From Nitrospirota bacterium (GTDB lineage: Bacteria; Nitrospirota; Nitrospiria; Nitrospirales; Nitrospiraceae): 43,793 bases of DNA. The stretch's first letter is position 1; every line of letters starts with the position of its first letter. Positions 17,331 to 25,166 of this stretch are shown piece after piece. The DNA is taken from positions 1-43,793 of the forward strand of contig JAPLLI010000038.1 of the NCBI GenBank assembly GCA_026387615.1, read 5' to 3'. The notes under the pieces were generated by a model. It was not told where the DNA came from, did not search any database, and was given only the letters and a program-made list of their open reading frames with translations. Made by a program: the position numbers and the translations under genes.

Positions 17331-17423
17331 TGGGGTGGCTGAGACGATCCCCGTGCTCGCGCAACGCGCGGCCTCAGAAGGCCCTCGTTGGACGCGCGCA
17401 ATTGGGATCATCTCAGCCGCCCT
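17331..17423. repeat. Family P palindrome, copy between convergent genes
   Basis: Outer arms GGTGGCTGAGACGATCCC and GGGATCATCTCAGCCGCC pair with G-T wobble. Inside are the clamps GTGCTCGCGCAACGCGCG and CTCGTTGGACGCGCGCAA, and an inner hairpin GGCC-TCAGAA-GGCC. The position between two gene ends suits a bidirectional terminator. Confidence 0.75.
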
Positions 17424-17477
17424 CTGGTAGGTGATGGCTTGCCGGGGCTTTGATGGATAGCCCTTGGAACGTTGAGG

Positions 17478-18527
17478 CTAACTTCGAGTTGGCGTGGCTG
17501 TAAGGGGGATCGGAGTCCAGGTCGTGCCGGCGTCGGTCGAGCGGTAGAGACCGCTGCCGTTCGTGCCGACATAGAGGATGTGCGGGTCGCGTTGGCTCAT
17601 CGCGAGGGTGCGAATGTTCAATGAGCCTAGTCCTGTATTGATTGCGGCCCAGGTTTGTCCGCTGTCGGGGCTTTTCCAGACGCCACTCGGCCCTCCGATG
17701 TAGAGAGTCTGAGGCTCGATCGGGTCGATCAAAATACTGCTGACGAACAGATCGGGGAGCGATTGCCCGATCCGCTCCCATTGCTCTCCACGCGTGCCGG
17801 TGCGGAAGAGGCCCTTCGTGGTTCCGGCATAGACGATGTCCGGGTTGATCACATCGAAGACGATCGCATTGACCCCCAGCGCCATCCCCCCCATCAGCTC
17901 CTGCTCAGGAATCAGCCCATTGTTGATTTTTTTCCATCCCGCTGCGGCGTTGTCGGACCGGTAGATCCCTCCCGTGGTGCCTGCATAGAGGACTCGGGGA
18001 TCGCGGGGATGAATGGCGATGGAGACCACGATGTGGACCTCCTTCATCCCGGCCATCCGCTCTTCCCATTCGCGCCCTCCGTCTTTGGTATAAAAGGCGC
18101 CGACGGTCGTGGCCGCGTAGATCTGATCGTGGTCGGTCGGATGAAAGACGAATTCATTGATAAAGGAAACGTGTTCCTTGAGCCCGACGTTGTGCGGGAG
18201 CCAATGTTGCCCGCCATCCGGACTCTTGTAGACGGCATCGGCCATGGTGCCGGCATAGATCGTGGCCGGGAACTGGGGATCGATCGCGAGCGTCGTCACT
18301 CGTCTGGCGCTGAAACTGGGGAACCGCTCCCACAGTTGGCCTCCGTCGCGCGACTTGTAGACCGCATCGTTCGTCGCCACATAGAGGATGTTGGCGTTGG
18401 TCGGATGGAGGGCGATGGAGACGATCGCCTCGCTGTCCTTCTGGCAGCCGAGGTTGAAGAGGAGAAGAGCCAGCGCGGCAAATGTGGCGGCAGTGCGAAT
18501 CAGCATGACAGTCGTGGACCTAATCAT
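17478..18527 (-). CDS. Exported seven-bladed Asp-box (BNR/YCF48-like) beta-propeller
   Basis: 349 residues. The N-terminus has a signal-like hydrophobic run (LIRTAATFAALALLLFNLGC) ending in Cys, so probably a lipoprotein, though NLGC is not an ideal lipobox. Seven Asp-box-type repeats follow: VYKSRDGGQLWERF, VYKSPDGGQHWLPH, FYTKDGGREWEER, IYRSDNAAAGWKKI, LFRTGTRGEQWERI, VWKSPDSGQTWAAI and LYRSTDAGTTWTPI, one about every 45 residues. Each is preceded by a 'P.n...lYaGT' strand. This is a sortilin/YCF48-like propeller, a binding scaffold in the periplasm. Ligand unknown. The ATG at 18506 is an alternative start. Confidence 0.82.
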   Translation of the reverse strand: MIRSTTVMLIRTAATFAALALLLFNLGCQKDSEAIVSIALHPTNANILYVATNDAVYKSRDGGQLWERFPSFSARRVTTLAIDPQFPATIYAGTMADAVYKSPDGGQHWLPHNVGLKEHVSFINEFVFHPTDHDQIYAATTVGAFYTKDGGREWEERMAGMKEVHIVVSIAIHPRDPRVLYAGTTGGIYRSDNAAAGWKKINNGLIPEQELMGGMALGVNAIVFDVINPDIVYAGTTKGLFRTGTRGEQWERIGQSLPDLFVSSILIDPIEPQTLYIGGPSGVWKSPDSGQTWAAINTGLGSLNIRTLAMSQRDPHILYVGTNGSGLYRSTDAGTTWTPIPLTATPTRS

Positions 18528-18558
18528 AGGCGTCGCCGTTGAGTCAAGGAGCGGGGGA

Positions 18559-18654
18559 GCGAGGCGGCAGGCAAGTCTCTGTGCTCGCGGAACGCGCGCC
18601 CTCAGAAGGGCCTCGTTCGACGCGCGTAGTTGAGACTCCGCCAGCCGCCTCGCT
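18559..18654. repeat. Family P palindrome upstream of the propeller gene
   Basis: Arms AGCGAGGCGGCAGGC and GCCAGCCGCCTCGCT are complementary with one mismatch. Clamps GTGCTCGCGGAACGCGCG and CTCGTTCGACGCGCG enclose an inner hairpin GCCC-TCAGAA-GGGC. Compared with the 17331 copy the inner stem has changed on both sides and still pairs. Confidence 0.75.
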
Positions 18655-18717
18655 GCAAGGTGAATAGGGGGTTAGATTCTTTGTTTATATTCCGTTGAGT
18701 CAAGGGGCAGAGATTAA

Positions 18718-18843
18718 GAAAGGAGCGGCCCGGCCAATCTCCCGTGCTCGCGCACCCCGCACGCAAGATTGATCGAAGTGTCAGATTAAGGGCGGTGCTC
18801 GGTGCATGCGCGCAATGGGAGATCGACCAGGCCACTCCTTTCA
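18718..18843. repeat. Family P palindrome, left bracket of the TIR/HEPN pair
   Basis: Arms GAAAGGAGCGGCCCGGCC and GGCCACTCCTTTC enclose clamps GTGCTCGCGC (18744) and GCATGCGCGCAATGGGAGAT (to 18823). The 80 bases 18744-18823 align without gaps to the reverse complement of 21418-21497 with about 61 identities by hand. The rest of 18528-18998 shows no gene. Confidence 0.75.
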
Positions 18844-18998
18844 GTCTGTCTGGGCAAGAGAGGTTTGACATCGGCTCGCAAAGGATGAATATTGGGGCGA
18901 AGTTCGACGAAGGGGCTACGAGTTTACGGGGGGATATTCCGTAAGTTTCGTTAGCTGGTCCAGCAGTCCTTGATGCGATAAATAGGGGTTCATCATCT

Positions 18999-20246
18999 GT
19001 GTATAGTCTGCTGGTGTCTCAGCAAGTTGAGGATCGGGCCGATGGGACTTTCGAGGTTTCTAAGGATCGTTTCCTTGAGTTCACGAGTGAAGCGACTGCA
19101 GCCCAGTTACGGCCTCTTTCAGTGGAGTCGATTGACTGTATCAAGTCGTGGCCATGCGTCTATATGCAGGAGGGGCGGGGCGAAGAGCGGGCCTATGTGG
19201 GACGGATCACTGCAGTTCACGACGCAGGTGGAGACATCAAGCTTACGATCGTGTCCTTGCCAATGGAACCACCGATTCTCAATGACGATCTATGGAGAAT
19301 CCGTACGGAGCTCGACGTCGAACAATTCGAGTTCAGCCGTAATCACTGGGCTATAAAAGATAAGGACCTCTTTCACATACTTCGCGATGCGGGCCACGAG
19401 TTTAATCCCTCTGTAGTAGCTCTATTCGAGGGCAAGTCACTGCCAGCGCCGTCCCGGCCAGATCTGATCCGCGCACGGAACGTCATATCGGAATGGAGCC
19501 ACACCAAGATCGACGATTTTCTGCTTGAGGCCGGAGTGGATGGCTTGGTCGCTGCGCGCGCCATCGGCGGTCGACGAGATCGAGCCAATGCAATTGTTGA
19601 GTTCGCGCTCGCACACCCATCCGCCACCACCGCAGAGAACTCCCTACTCTCTGTCTTCATTGTGCGGGCAGCCGGGCCGACAACTCAGTATGATTCGGAC
19701 GCGAAGAGCCAACTTAGCGTCGCGCCTGAAGGTGAAGCTCAGACGCCTCAGAGACGAGCGGAAGCAGGAACTCCCAGCCGTTCGCCGAATCGAGTTTTCG
19801 TCGTGCACGGCCAGAACGACACTGCCAGGTCGGCCGTTCTGTTGTTTCTTTCGAAGGTTGGTTTGATTGGGATAGTTCTACATGAGCAACCAAATATGGG
19901 GCGCCACCTATTGACCAAATTCATTGAGGAGGCGGAGCTTGTAACTTTTGCAATCGTTCTGATGACCGACGATGACATGGGTAGCTTGAAGGGCCACAAG
20001 TTAGCGCCACGTGCCCGCCAGAATGTCATTCTTGAGCTAGGATATTTTATCTCTCACCTCGGCCAGGAGCGGGTTTGTGCCCTGATTACTCCGGGTCTCG
20101 AGACCCCGTCAGATTTCGACGGGATCGTGTATATCCGAATGGATGCCGATGCTCGATGGGAAACGGAGCTACGGCGTGAACTGTTGGCGGCGGGCATGCC
20201 TTTGATAGAGAAGTGGAAGAGGCATATAGACTCAACCCCGGGCTAG
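18999..20246 (+). CDS. TIR-like (CAP12/Pycsar-effector type) nucleotide-binding protein, candidate defence effector
   Basis: 415 residues. The C-terminal domain (about 264-382) opens with NRVFVVHGQNDTARSAVLLF, continues with TFAIVLMTDDDMGS and ends in a segment with ARQNVILELGYFISHLG. This is the TIR-like fold of predicted nucleotide-binding proteins and CAP12/Pycsar effectors; E346 in ILELGYF corresponds to the conserved, likely catalytic Glu of NAD-cleaving relatives. The N-terminal region (1-135) has CIKSWPCVYMQEGRGEERAY and RNHWAIKDKDLFHILRDAG, a domain I cannot name. A small helical segment follows (about 165-215: HTKIDDFLLEAGV, then RDRANAIVEFALAHP). The start is GTG at 18999 with AGGGG about ten bases upstream. 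GC looks lower than in the core genes. Proposed role: NAD depletion or nucleotide sensing during phage infection, by inference. Confidence 0.8.
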   Translation: MYSLLVSQQVEDRADGTFEVSKDRFLEFTSEATAAQLRPLSVESIDCIKSWPCVYMQEGRGEERAYVGRITAVHDAGGDIKLTIVSLPMEPPILNDDLWRIRTELDVEQFEFSRNHWAIKDKDLFHILRDAGHEFNPSVVALFEGKSLPAPSRPDLIRARNVISEWSHTKIDDFLLEAGVDGLVAARAIGGRRDRANAIVEFALAHPSATTAENSLLSVFIVRAAGPTTQYDSDAKSQLSVAPEGEAQTPQRRAEAGTPSRSPNRVFVVHGQNDTARSAVLLFLSKVGLIGIVLHEQPNMGRHLLTKFIEEAELVTFAIVLMTDDDMGSLKGHKLAPRARQNVILELGYFISHLGQERVCALITPGLETPSDFDGIVYIRMDADARWETELRRELLAAGMPLIEKWKRHIDSTPG

Positions 20247-20292
20247 CTCAGTCAGGCCCCCTTATATTTTCCAGCAGTTCATTTAGTGGTTT

Positions 20293-21285
20293 ATGCCCCA
20301 CGAAGAAATGTCATCGATCCCGTCCCTTTATAGCTTGGGGCCACTCCCGTGGAGCGACGAGGTCCTGGTCGCCGCAGCCTGGAAGAGCTTCGAGGATGCA
20401 CGGCGTTTGGTTAATGAACATCCAGGCCGAGACCTTGCCGAGCGTTCTTTATCGCTTAAGTCGGTACTCCATATATTTGAGGGTGCAGCTGAATCGTTCG
20501 ACGAACTCCTCGTACGCTTTCATGCAGAAGCGCATGGCAGCCACCTTTTCCGCAGGAATCGGCGTAGCGACCTCGATGCTTTTGAGGTAAAGCTCCAGGA
20601 GCGGCTCTACCTCTTTGCCTCCAGTGCCATGACACTTGTAGATCAGGCTCGTGCACTTCGCAAGAAAGTCGAGCTATCAGGGTATGAGGAGCGCGTTAGC
20701 TCATCGTTCGCGAAGAATCCTCGCCACCGATTTATCCAAGACCTTCGCAACGATTTAATCCATGTGACCCTTCATCAGCCAAGCTGGCAGCTCACCTCGG
20801 GTCGAAATGAAGAGCCAACTTCTAAGTTCATGCTGTGGCCGGATCAGCTGACTCGATCCAATGAGTACACCGCACTTGCTAGAGCCTATGTTCGCGACCA
20901 TCCCAAAGGCATTGACCTCGGCGTCCTCATTGACGAGTACGTCCGCGACGTAACAGAATTTCACGAGTGGTTGAACGACGCGCTTAATAACTCAGCGGGA
21001 TCGCTAGTCGCAGACTATAGGCGCTGTTCAAATCGGATCAACGCGGTCAGTTCCTGCTCTTGGTGGAACATCATCTTTCGGCAGGTGGTCCTGGCTGGTA
21101 AACGAGATCCCTATCAGTATCTCGATCAGTACCTAACACCACAGGAGTTGGTCGATGTGAATTCGCTTCCCGGCAGGAGCAAGGCTCAGATCGATCGAAT
21201 AATTGAGCTTGTTGACGAGTTCGGCGCATGTGATCTCGAACTTCGAGCCCTCATCTATAAGGCGTTTGGTGCCAGTGACGACTAA
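20293..21285 (+). CDS. Hypothetical helical protein with an RNxxxH HEPN-type motif, partner of the TIR-like gene
   Basis: 330 residues, mostly helical, with no signal peptide. The segment FIQDLRNDLIHVTLHQP contains R152-N153-x3-H157, the R[NHD]x3H signature of HEPN ribonucleases. It is preceded by long helices (DLDAFEVKLQERLYLFASSA) as expected for a HEPN bundle. The C-terminal half (about 200-325) is also helical and carries DYRRCSNRINAVSS and LTPQELVDVNSLPGRSK; no family is recognised. It starts 46 bases after the TIR-like gene on the same strand, so one transcript is likely. I infer an RNase or its regulator in a defence or toxin module; the RNxxxH motif is short, so assignment to HEPN is tentative. 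Confidence 0.6.
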   Translation: MPHEEMSSIPSLYSLGPLPWSDEVLVAAAWKSFEDARRLVNEHPGRDLAERSLSLKSVLHIFEGAAESFDELLVRFHAEAHGSHLFRRNRRSDLDAFEVKLQERLYLFASSAMTLVDQARALRKKVELSGYEERVSSSFAKNPRHRFIQDLRNDLIHVTLHQPSWQLTSGRNEEPTSKFMLWPDQLTRSNEYTALARAYVRDHPKGIDLGVLIDEYVRDVTEFHEWLNDALNNSAGSLVADYRRCSNRINAVSSCSWWNIIFRQVVLAGKRDPYQYLDQYLTPQELVDVNSLPGRSKAQIDRIIELVDEFGACDLELRALIYKAFGASDD

Positions 21286-21399
21286 CCTCCCTATTGAGAG
21301 GACGTGCTTTGGTCGGCAAATGCATGCCTCTCATGTCAAGCGTCAGCTAGCAGAGCGACATAATCGAAGGGTGGCAGCGTTTGTTCCTTCCTTCTTTTA

Positions 21400-21522
21400 G
21401 GGAATGGGGTCTGATTGATCTCCCACTGCGCGCATGCGATGAGCACCGACCATAGTGTCAAAGTGCAATAGGTCTTGCGTGCGCGTCGCGCGAGCACAGG
21501 AGATTAATCAGACCCCGTTCCT
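21400..21522. repeat. Family P palindrome, right bracket of the TIR/HEPN pair
   Basis: Arms GGGGTCTGATTGATCTCC and GGAGATTAATCAGACCCC enclose the core 21418-21497, which is an inverted match of 18744-18823. Its right edge coincides with the point where the higB reading frame begins to make sense. The rest of 21286-21400 shows no gene. Confidence 0.75.
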
Positions 21523-21611
21523 CTGAACTGTCGGTCAGTGGGAATTGGCGGATCACATTTCGGTTTGTCGGCAAGGACGCAGAGGTTGTCGATTACGAGG
21601 ATTATCACTGA
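21522..21611 (+). pseudogene. higB: 3' remnant of a HigB-type toxin gene
   Basis: In frame with a TGA at 21609-21611, the last 29 codons read SELSVSGNWRITFRFVGKD, then AEVVDYEDYH. This is the conserved C-terminus of HigB/RelE-type toxins (GNWRxTFxF, then a VDYxDYH ending). About two thirds of the toxin upstream is missing and is replaced by the family P palindrome. The position, 12 bases before higA, is that of the normal higB-higA order. The toxin must be inactive. Confidence 0.75.
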
Positions 21612-21623
21612 CGAGGTCGTTCC

Positions 21624-21908
21624 ATGCGCATGCACAATCCCCCGCACCCAGGGACCATCATCAAGCATTTGTGTTTAGATCCGCTCGGCTTGAGTGTCAC
21701 TCAGGCTGCTCAAGGATTGGGAATCAGCCGGAAACCCCTCTCTGCCATTTTGAACGGCCGAGCAGGGCTGAGTCCCGAGATGGCGGTTCGCCTGTCGATG
21801 GCGTTCGGCACGTCGTCCGAGAGCTGGCTGAGTCAGCAAAGCCAGTATGACTTGTGGCACGCGGAGCAGCGCCGCAAAGAGCTTCGTGTCACCAAGCTTG
21901 CGGTGTAG
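21624..21908 (+). CDS. higA: HigA-family antitoxin (XRE helix-turn-helix), orphan
   Basis: 94 residues. [20 protein letters not shown] is the typical HigA start. The XRE helix-turn-helix reads [20 protein letters not shown], followed by [20 protein letters not shown] and the conserved [16 protein letters not shown]. In an intact module it binds the operator and neutralises HigB. Here the toxin gene upstream is only a remnant, so this is a leftover or solo regulator. An ATG at 21630 is an alternative start. Confidence 0.9.
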   Translation: MRMHNPPHPGTIIKHLCLDPLGLSVTQAAQGLGISRKPLSAILNGRAGLSPEMAVRLSMAFGTSSESWLSQQSQYDLWHAEQRRKELRVTKLAV

Positions 21909-22003
21909 CAACGATCATTTCCGCTCTCGCGGTAGTCGGGCGCCTCATGTAGGCAATTGCTCACCCCTGATGTGTCAGCCCATTTCTTCATCATCCGGTT
22001 AAC

Positions 22004-22124
22004 AGGATGCTGAAAAAGACCGCCAGCTGCGTTCTCGCTTCACAAAGAGGCTCAACGTACCACAAGGGTACGCCTCGCCTATTTGCTCGCTGCGGCCTTG
22101 CTAGACGGCCTTTTTGAGCCTCCT
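22004..22124. repeat. Family B palindromic repeat, copy 1
   Basis: Arms AGGATGCTGAAAAAGACCGC and a right arm with GGCCTTTTTGAGCCTCCT pair. The centre has CTCAACGTACCACAAGGGTA and GCTCGCTGCGGCCTTGCTAG. A second copy lies at 31632-31761. No gene is seen in 21909-22200. Confidence 0.75.
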
Positions 22125-22200
22125 GAGACTATTGAAGTCTCTATGCCATATGAAGCATTTCAGCCATATTCTTCTCTTTCACCGAGTTTTTCGCAGCTGG

Positions 22201-23334
22201 CTACAGCTTCTTCGCGAATCGTTCCGCGTAGCCCGTTAACTCCATGTACCCCTGGCCCTTGATCGGCTTCCCCTGCGCGGTGCCGGTGGCCTCGATGGCC
22301 CCCTCCCAATAGGTCACTTGCGTGCTGCGCGTCGTGGAGAGTTCCTGCTCTGCCATTCTGGGAACAAGTTCTAGCGCGAGTTGTTGCGAGGGAATGGTCA
22401 GGCGCCAACGTTGCGGGTATCGGGCCTGGCTCGTGGGACTGGTCCAATAACTGGTTGGCTCCAGCGTGAAGTCTCCAATCGAAAGGTGGTGCCCCTGTCC
22501 CTCCCGGTCGATGAGGGTCCCGCTGGAGACAGGATCGGCCGATCCATCGGCTCGGCGGAGGCGATAGAGCATCAATTCCCTCTGGTCGTCGAGTTGTAGG
22601 CTGAACCAGTCCCAGCCGACCAGGTTCTTGTCGAGATCGGCCGAGCCGAACTCATGGTCCATCCAGCTCGTACCGGTCACGTCGAACGATTCGTTCCCGA
22701 TCGTGAGTTGGCCGGTCGTGGCCAGTCTGGTGAAGGAATAGTAATGGGAGGCCTGGCCAGCAGCAGAGCCTTTGCGGCTGATGCCGCCGCGGCCATGCAG
22801 GATGAGCGGTTTCTCAGGCGCGAGGGTGAGTTGAAGGGCCAGGTCCCCATCCGCAGCCCGGAGGGTCTGGGTGCCTGGCGTGGCAGCCGGCGATTCGGCG
22901 CTCCATTGATCGACCCAGACGTGGAGGCGATCATGATCCGCACCGGCCTTACCTAAACCGGCCCTGCTGATTTTCTCTGCATAGTGAAAACGGCCATGGT
23001 TGAGATCGCTCATGGCGAAATGGGCCAGGTAGAGTTGTGTGACGGCCCACTGGGACGGGAGGGTTTTCACATGCGCGCGCGGCAGGCCACGGCGGAAAAA
23101 GGTGAGTTGATAGCCGAAGGGCCGACCGTCCTTCGCCGTGAGTTGGCCCGTGTAGTACCACCACTCCGTGCGAAATGCCTCGTGCGCTCCGTGGTCGCGC
23201 GGAAAGGAATAGCGATAGCCCTCTGTGGCGACGCGGAATTCCGGTGCGAGATCTTCCGCGAGGCCCGGCACGACCAGCAGCAGGCTGCCAGCCAGCAGCA
23301 GGAGGGATCGAAGATGACGCCGCAATTCGTACAT
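22201..23334 (-). CDS. CrtC/AttH-type two-lipocalin-domain exported protein
   Basis: 377 residues with signal peptide HLRSLLLLAGSLLLVVPGLA. The N-terminal domain shows YSFPRDHGAHEAFRTEWWYY, TGQLTAKDGRPFGYQLTFFR and LAHFAMSDL, the hallmark of the hydroxyneurosporene synthase (CrtC)/AttH fold. The second lipocalin-like domain has GTSWMDHEFG, GWDWFSLQL and YWEGAIEATG. CrtC hydrates carotenoids, but many AttH-type homologues sit beside LolCDE-like ABC genes and have no proven enzyme activity; I do not assign a substrate. The start at 23334 places the signal peptide at the N-terminus; the longer frame upstream lacks sense. An ABC transporter operon is divergent from it. Confidence 0.83.
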   Translation of the reverse strand: MYELRRHLRSLLLLAGSLLLVVPGLAEDLAPEFRVATEGYRYSFPRDHGAHEAFRTEWWYYTGQLTAKDGRPFGYQLTFFRRGLPRAHVKTLPSQWAVTQLYLAHFAMSDLNHGRFHYAEKISRAGLGKAGADHDRLHVWVDQWSAESPAATPGTQTLRAADGDLALQLTLAPEKPLILHGRGGISRKGSAAGQASHYYSFTRLATTGQLTIGNESFDVTGTSWMDHEFGSADLDKNLVGWDWFSLQLDDQRELMLYRLRRADGSADPVSSGTLIDREGQGHHLSIGDFTLEPTSYWTSPTSQARYPQRWRLTIPSQQLALELVPRMAEQELSTTRSTQVTYWEGAIEATGTAQGKPIKGQGYMELTGYAERFAKKL

Positions 23335-23467
23335 GCGTGATGACCCGTCCGTGCCGCAATGGAATCGTCGTTCGCGCTTATAACATGCTTCGGGCGGTGG
23401 TACAAATCTCCTGTATTGATAAGGGTTTTCGTGAAGTTTACAGAAGGAAAATAGCCCGCGCTCGCCG

Positions 23468-23497
23468 TTGACAATTTTGCCGACCATCAGCTATCGT
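23468..23497 (+). promoter_or_regulatory. Candidate promoter of the LON-domain/ABC operon
   Basis: TTGACA at 23468-23473 and TATCGT at 23492-23497 are 18 bases apart. The predicted start point falls near 23503, the first ATG, so the mRNA could be nearly leaderless. The -10 match is only 4 of 6. Confidence 0.35.
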
Positions 23498-23502
23498 GAG
23501 TG

Positions 23503-24183
23503 ATGCAGACTGATCATGAGCGAGAGCCTCAGGGGCGCGACCAGGTAACGCCCTTCCCCATTCCCTCGCGGATCCCGTTGTTTCCGCTTCCGAATGTCGT
23601 GCTCTTCCCCAAGACCTATCTTCCTCTGCATATTTTCGAGCCGCGCTACCAAGCCATGGTCTCAGATGCGGCGAGCCACGGGCAGTGCATCGGCATGGTC
23701 CTGCTGAAAGATGGATGGGAAGCCGACTATTATGGCCGTCCGCCCCTGTTTCCAATGGGTTGTGTCGGCCGACTGGTGAGCGTGCAGCCCCTGGCCGATG
23801 GTCGCTCTAACATCCTCTTGCAAGGGCTGGAGCGGTTTGAGATTGAGAGCGAGTGGCATGACAAGGCCTATCGTGAAGCCACGATCACTGTCACGGCGGG
23901 GAAGAGAGGGGCGGCATTGGATCCCCTGGTCCGTCAGCGCCTCGTGACTCTCATGGAGTCCTACCTCCGGCTTCGCGATGATGCGTCGACCTGGCAAGAA
24001 TTGTTTCGGGAAGAAGTCAGCGATGAAATTTTCGTCAATACCCTGTCCACCTATTTGGAGTGTACGCCCTTGGAAAAGCAGTTTCTCTTGGAGGCAGAGA
24101 GCCTCCATCAACAAGCCCGCCGTCTCAGCGACCTCATCGAGTTTATGATGCATGACCAATCTGGTTCGAAGGGCTGGGACTGA
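23503..24183 (+). CDS. Stand-alone LON N-terminal (substrate-binding) domain protein
   Basis: 226 residues. IPLFPLPNVVLFPKTYLPLH followed by IFEPRYQAMV is the start of the LON substrate-binding (PUA-like) domain; LLQGLERFEI is its second conserved strand. A helical C-terminal half (LEKQFLLEAESLHQQARRLS) follows. There is no AAA or protease domain, so it is not the Lon protease; such proteins may present substrates or act in uncharacterised ways. GTG at 23500 is an alternative start. The stop overlaps the ABC ATPase start by one base (TGATG), showing an operon. Confidence 0.85.
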   Translation: MQTDHEREPQGRDQVTPFPIPSRIPLFPLPNVVLFPKTYLPLHIFEPRYQAMVSDAASHGQCIGMVLLKDGWEADYYGRPPLFPMGCVGRLVSVQPLADGRSNILLQGLERFEIESEWHDKAYREATITVTAGKRGAALDPLVRQRLVTLMESYLRLRDDASTWQELFREEVSDEIFVNTLSTYLECTPLEKQFLLEAESLHQQARRLSDLIEFMMHDQSGSKGWD

Positions 24184-25157
24184 TGGATCGCACAGTTGCT
24201 ATTGAGGTCTCCCGTCTCACCAAAACCTATGATGGCCTTCCGGCTGTCTCTGATCTGTCGTTTCAGGTCTATGAAGGCGAGATTTTCGGTCTCCTCGGAC
24301 CGAACGGAGCGGGGAAAAGCACCACGCTTAGGACGCTCATCACGCTGTTGACGCCGACGTCCGGCACGGCCAGCATTTTAGGCCATGATACAGTGCGTGA
24401 CGCGGATGTCGTCCGGCAATTAATCGGCTACGTGCCGCAAGAACGGGCTATCGATCGCTTTCTCACCGGCCGGGAACATCTCGAACTTCTCGGCGCCCTC
24501 TATCACTTGTCGAAGGCGGAAGCCGCGAAGCGCATCGCCGAGCTGTTGAAGCTCGTGGAATTGGAAGAGGCGGCCGATCGTCCGGCGAAAACCTATTCCG
24601 GTGGCATGAAGCGGAAGCTCGACATTGCCTGTGGTCTCCTGCCGAACCCCAAGATTCTGTTCCTCGACGAGCCGACCCTGGGCCTGGATGTGCAGAGCCG
24701 CCTCCGCATTTGGGACTATGTGCGGATGTTGAAGGGGCGCGGTATGACGATCGTGATGACGACGAACTATCTGGACGAGGCGGACCAGCTCTGCGATCGC
24801 CTGGCCATCATTGATGGCGGCAAGATCAAGACGCTCGGCTCGCCGACCGAACTGAAAATAGGGCTGGGCGGCGATATCGTATCGTTGACCTTGAAGGATC
24901 AGAGCAAGATCCCTGTGTTGGTCTCTGCATTGACGGGGCAACCGGCGATGCGAGCGGTCAAGGCGACGCCGGCCGGCCTGGATATCCGGGTCGATTCGCC
25001 GGAGAAGGCCCTGCCCTTGATTCTCGAGTCCGCCAATCGATTGGATTGCTGCCTGGAGTTTATCGAATACCACCGGCCGCGGCTGGACGACGTGTTTATC
25101 GCCCATACGGGGCGGTCCATGACCGAATCGGTTCAAGACATTCAGACAGGATCATAA
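24183..25157 (+). CDS. ABC transporter ATP-binding protein (DrrA-like)
   Basis: 324 residues. Walker A GPNGAGKST at 39-47, the Q-loop near GYVPQER, signature YSGGMKRKLDIACGL, Walker B ILFLDEPTLGLD and a switch-region TTNYLDEADQLCDR. The C-terminal DrrA-type extension has LDCCLEFIEYHRPRLDDVF. It drives the ABC-2 permease encoded next; drug, lipid or polysaccharide export is possible. Translationally coupled to the LON-domain gene; the permease starts ten bases after the stop. Confidence 0.93.
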   Translation: MDRTVAIEVSRLTKTYDGLPAVSDLSFQVYEGEIFGLLGPNGAGKSTTLRTLITLLTPTSGTASILGHDTVRDADVVRQLIGYVPQERAIDRFLTGREHLELLGALYHLSKAEAAKRIAELLKLVELEEAADRPAKTYSGGMKRKLDIACGLLPNPKILFLDEPTLGLDVQSRLRIWDYVRMLKGRGMTIVMTTNYLDEADQLCDRLAIIDGGKIKTLGSPTELKIGLGGDIVSLTLKDQSKIPVLVSALTGQPAMRAVKATPAGLDIRVDSPEKALPLILESANRLDCCLEFIEYHRPRLDDVFIAHTGRSMTESVQDIQTGS

Positions 25158-25166
25158 GGAGATACG

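Noticed and set aside
18559-21522. Bracketing palindromes as ends of an insertion sequence or integron
   Set aside because: No transposase or integrase lies between or beside them, no target duplication is seen, and the same elements occur singly at ordinary gene borders.
23503-24183. Lon protease
   Set aside because: Only the N-terminal domain is present; no AAA module or Ser-Lys protease domain follows, and the next gene is an ABC ATPase.
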